Shown here: positions 4,951 to 6,306 of the stretch, piece by piece
Numbering within the stretch: position 1 is the stretch's first letter
How the letters are laid out: every line of letters begins with the position of its first letter
From: a bacterium
Lineage (GTDB): Bacteria > Krumholzibacteriota > Krumholzibacteria > LZORAL124-64-63
Direction: 5' to 3'
Length of the DNA stretch: 6,306 bases
NCBI GenBank assembly: GCA_003646045.1
Contig: QNDV01000138.1
Location: forward strand, 1 to 6,306
Made by a program: the position numbers and the translations under genes
The notes under the pieces: model-generated
What the model saw: the letters and a program-made list of their open reading frames with translations, nothing else
Databases searched by the model: none
What the model was told of the DNA's origin: nothing

Positions 4951-4973
4951 TCCTGCATTCGGACCTGTGTTTG

Positions 4974-5002
4974 AAGGCGTGCTCCTGTGGGGCACGCCTT
5001 TT
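4974..5002 (+). terminator. intrinsic terminator after mglA
   Basis: A 9-bp perfect stem (4974-4982 with 4992-5000, AAGGCGTGC and its complement) encloses a 9-nt loop and runs into TTTT (4999-5002). This is the clearest terminator in the window. It separates mglBA from the membrane protein gene. Confidence 0.85.
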
Positions 5003-5017
5003 CCGATATTGGGCATG

Positions 5018-5033
5018 GGGCACACACCTTGCA
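5018..5033 (+). promoter_or_regulatory. sigma-54 (RpoN)-like -24/-12 promoter
   Basis: GGGCAC (5018-5023), five bases, then TTGCA (5029-5033) fits the RpoN consensus TGGCAC-N5-TTGCA/T with one mismatch. The invariant GG (5019-5020) and GC (5031-5032) have the required 12-nt pitch. Initiation would be near 5044, giving a leader of about 68 nt before the gene at 5112. It lies directly after the mglA terminator, where a new promoter is needed. No activator site can be recognised upstream. Confidence 0.45.
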
Positions 5034-5111
5034 GTTTCCGGACATGAACAGCAGACCACGACGGGGTCGACAGAATCGTACAGAGGCCGCACCGGAGCCG
5101 GGAGAGACATC

Positions 5112-6306
5112 ATGATGGACGACAGGAAAATATGGGTCATCGAGGACAAGGAATCCCCGGAAATCACCAGCCTCGGTGAAGCCATCGTCGTAGCTCCGAA
5201 CCGCCCTGCGCCACGACCGGCCCCGGTGCGGCAACACAAGGCAGTACAGGCCCCACGCCCAGCCCTCCGGACCACCACGACCAGGACGCGAAAACCCATG
5301 TCTCCCGTGCGTTCCGCAATCCTGCTGGCAGCCGGCTACGGGTTGGGGCCGGCGGCCCTGCTGCTCACGGCCCGGGGACGCAGTGGGGGCCCCTGGATGG
5401 CCGCGCTGGCCGGTACCACCGTCTTGACCGCCGTGTTGGGCGTTTCCTGGTGGGCGATTGCCGTACGTGACGGTTCACCCTCCCTGCTGGGACCCATGCT
5501 CGCCGGTTCACTGGTATGCCTCCTGATGGCTTTCACCATCTGGGCCAAGGCCCTGCAACTGCTGGTTACTGCCCAACGGTTCGCGGGTCAGCCCTGGCCC
5601 ACCTGGATTCGCAGCCCCTGGATGGCCGGCCTGTTGGGTCTGGTTGCTCCCGGATCGTCGTGGGTCCTGACCCGTTGGCCCCAGCGTGCGGCCTGGACCG
5701 TCTGGACCATATGGCCTGCCGCGGCGGGTGCCCTCCTGCTGGTGCAGGCAGAGCTGCTGTGGCACCACCGCGCAGCACTGGCCGGCTGGGGCGTGAGCGC
5801 CGACAGTCTGGAGAAGGGTTTCGTCATGGCTGGACTGGTGGTCCTGGCCGCACCACTGGTCTGGCTGGCCCAGGCCATGATCGGTGCCCGGGCCACGGCT
5901 ATGGTGGCGGGGCGCTGGCAACACGGCCGGGGTGACTGGTCGGCATTGGCGTTGGCTGCCGCGCTCGTGGCCATGGTCCTGGCTGTCGAGCCGGCCGATC
6001 TGGCAGCGGATCTGGACGGTGGCGCCGACGTGTTGCAGGCTGCCGGCTGCCAGGTGCTGCCCATGCATTTGACCAAGCTGGCGCGGGAACTGGATCCTGG
6101 CCAGCCGGCCTACACTCTGCAGTTGGCGGATCTGTACGCAGCCCGGGGCGAGGATGAGATTGCGGACCGGGTGCGCGAGGATCTGGCCCGGGACCTGCGC
6201 CCGTATGTGGGCGCCCTGGTGCGAGATGGCGCCTGGGGTGCCATGATGGAGCAGGCGTTGCCGCGCCGTGTCGCAGTCGCCACGGCCGCCGAACCTGCAC
6301 GGGAAA
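5112..6306 (+). CDS. uncharacterised multi-pass membrane protein with TPR-like C-terminal part (3' end outside window)
   Basis: An open frame of 398 codons runs off the right edge, so the gene is partial. The start is ATG at 5112 (or 5115), preceded by GGGAGAG (5100-5106). Residues 1-66 are polar, then rich in Pro, Arg and Thr, and have no signal peptide. Hydrophobic segments lie near 68-87, 95-117, 127-152, 169-186, 196-215, 237-257 and 277-293, with many Trp and Gly. After them, YTLQLADLYAARGEDEIADR (334-353) looks like a TPR helix pair, and its phase L-x-x-LY-x-x-x-G-x-x-x-x-A fits the repeat. I recognise no family and no enzymatic motif. The tail after the last segment may mediate protein contacts. 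It follows a terminator and a sigma-54-like promoter, so it is probably a separate unit from mglBA. Confidence 0.75.
   Translation, partial: MMDDRKIWVIEDKESPEITSLGEAIVVAPNRPAPRPAPVRQHKAVQAPRPALRTTTTRTRKPMSPVRSAILLAAGYGLGPAALLLTARGRSGGPWMAALAGTTVLTAVLGVSWWAIAVRDGSPSLLGPMLAGSLVCLLMAFTIWAKALQLLVTAQRFAGQPWPTWIRSPWMAGLLGLVAPGSSWVLTRWPQRAAWTVWTIWPAAAGALLLVQAELLWHHRAALAGWGVSADSLEKGFVMAGLVVLAAPLVWLAQAMIGARATAMVAGRWQHGRGDWSALALAAALVAMVLAVEPADLAADLDGGADVLQAAGCQVLPMHLTKLARELDPGQPAYTLQLADLYAARGEDEIADRVREDLARDLRPYVGALVRDGAWGAMMEQALPRRVAVATAAEPARE

Noticed and set aside
4066..5025. 319-codon open frame on the - strand opposite mglB/mglA
   Set aside because: It is a shadow of two well-supported + strand genes and crosses their intergenic terminator.
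5044..5115. 23-codon ORF overlapping the start of the membrane protein gene
   Set aside because: There is no Shine-Dalgarno before its ATG, and that ATG coincides with the predicted sigma-54 transcript start, so translation is unlikely.
5508..6076. two long open frames on the - strand under the membrane protein
   Set aside because: Their Arg/Pro/Ala-rich translations are typical shadows; the + strand frame has a ribosome site and a coherent hydrophobic pattern.

Overview
The window is a GC-rich bacterial chromosome segment with a housekeeping backbone, all read on the + strand. In order it carries tRNA-Ala(CGC), the 4.5S/SRP RNA, about 0.6 kb of palindromic non-coding DNA, dnaX, ybaB, recR, an mglB-type Roadblock gene, an mglA-type small GTPase gene, a clear intrinsic terminator, and the 5' part of a multi-pass membrane protein gene that runs off the right edge. 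SRP RNA next to dnaX-ybaB-recR is a common bacterial arrangement. The mglB-mglA pair directly after recR, and a DnaX with a short, diverged tau-type C-terminus, recall deltaproteobacterial or FCB-related lineages more than enterobacteria. That placement is an inference from gene order and protein style, and I do not name a genus.

Region by region: 1-53 holds a hairpin and a weak promoter candidate; 54-129 is the tRNA, with its CCA encoded; 137-156 is a GC hairpin; 169-265 is the SRP RNA, followed by a T-rich terminator. From 266 to 859 there is no convincing gene. This stretch is three consecutive long inverted-repeat modules (A 266-429, B 476-618, C 658-859). A and C share a core of about 90 nt in opposite orientations, although their long arms are mostly different in sequence. 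The spacers after A and after B resemble each other. A tiny upstream ORF with a good Shine-Dalgarno sequence (890-946) precedes dnaX.

Functionally, dnaX (clamp-loader ATPase), ybaB (nucleoid-associated protein) and recR (recombination mediator) form a compact replication/repair cluster. MglB and MglA are a GTPase-activating protein and its polarity/motility GTPase. A sigma-28-like (FliA) sequence in the recR-mglB gap suggests that mglBA may have its own motility-linked promoter. After the mglA terminator, a sigma-54-like -24/-12 sequence precedes the unrecognised membrane protein, which has six or seven hydrophobic segments and a TPR-like helical pair after them.

The most unusual item is the palindromic array between the SRP RNA gene and dnaX. 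The conserved core with locally different but perfectly complementary arms is the opposite of a normal MITE, and the left arm of module A is the SRP RNA terminator itself.
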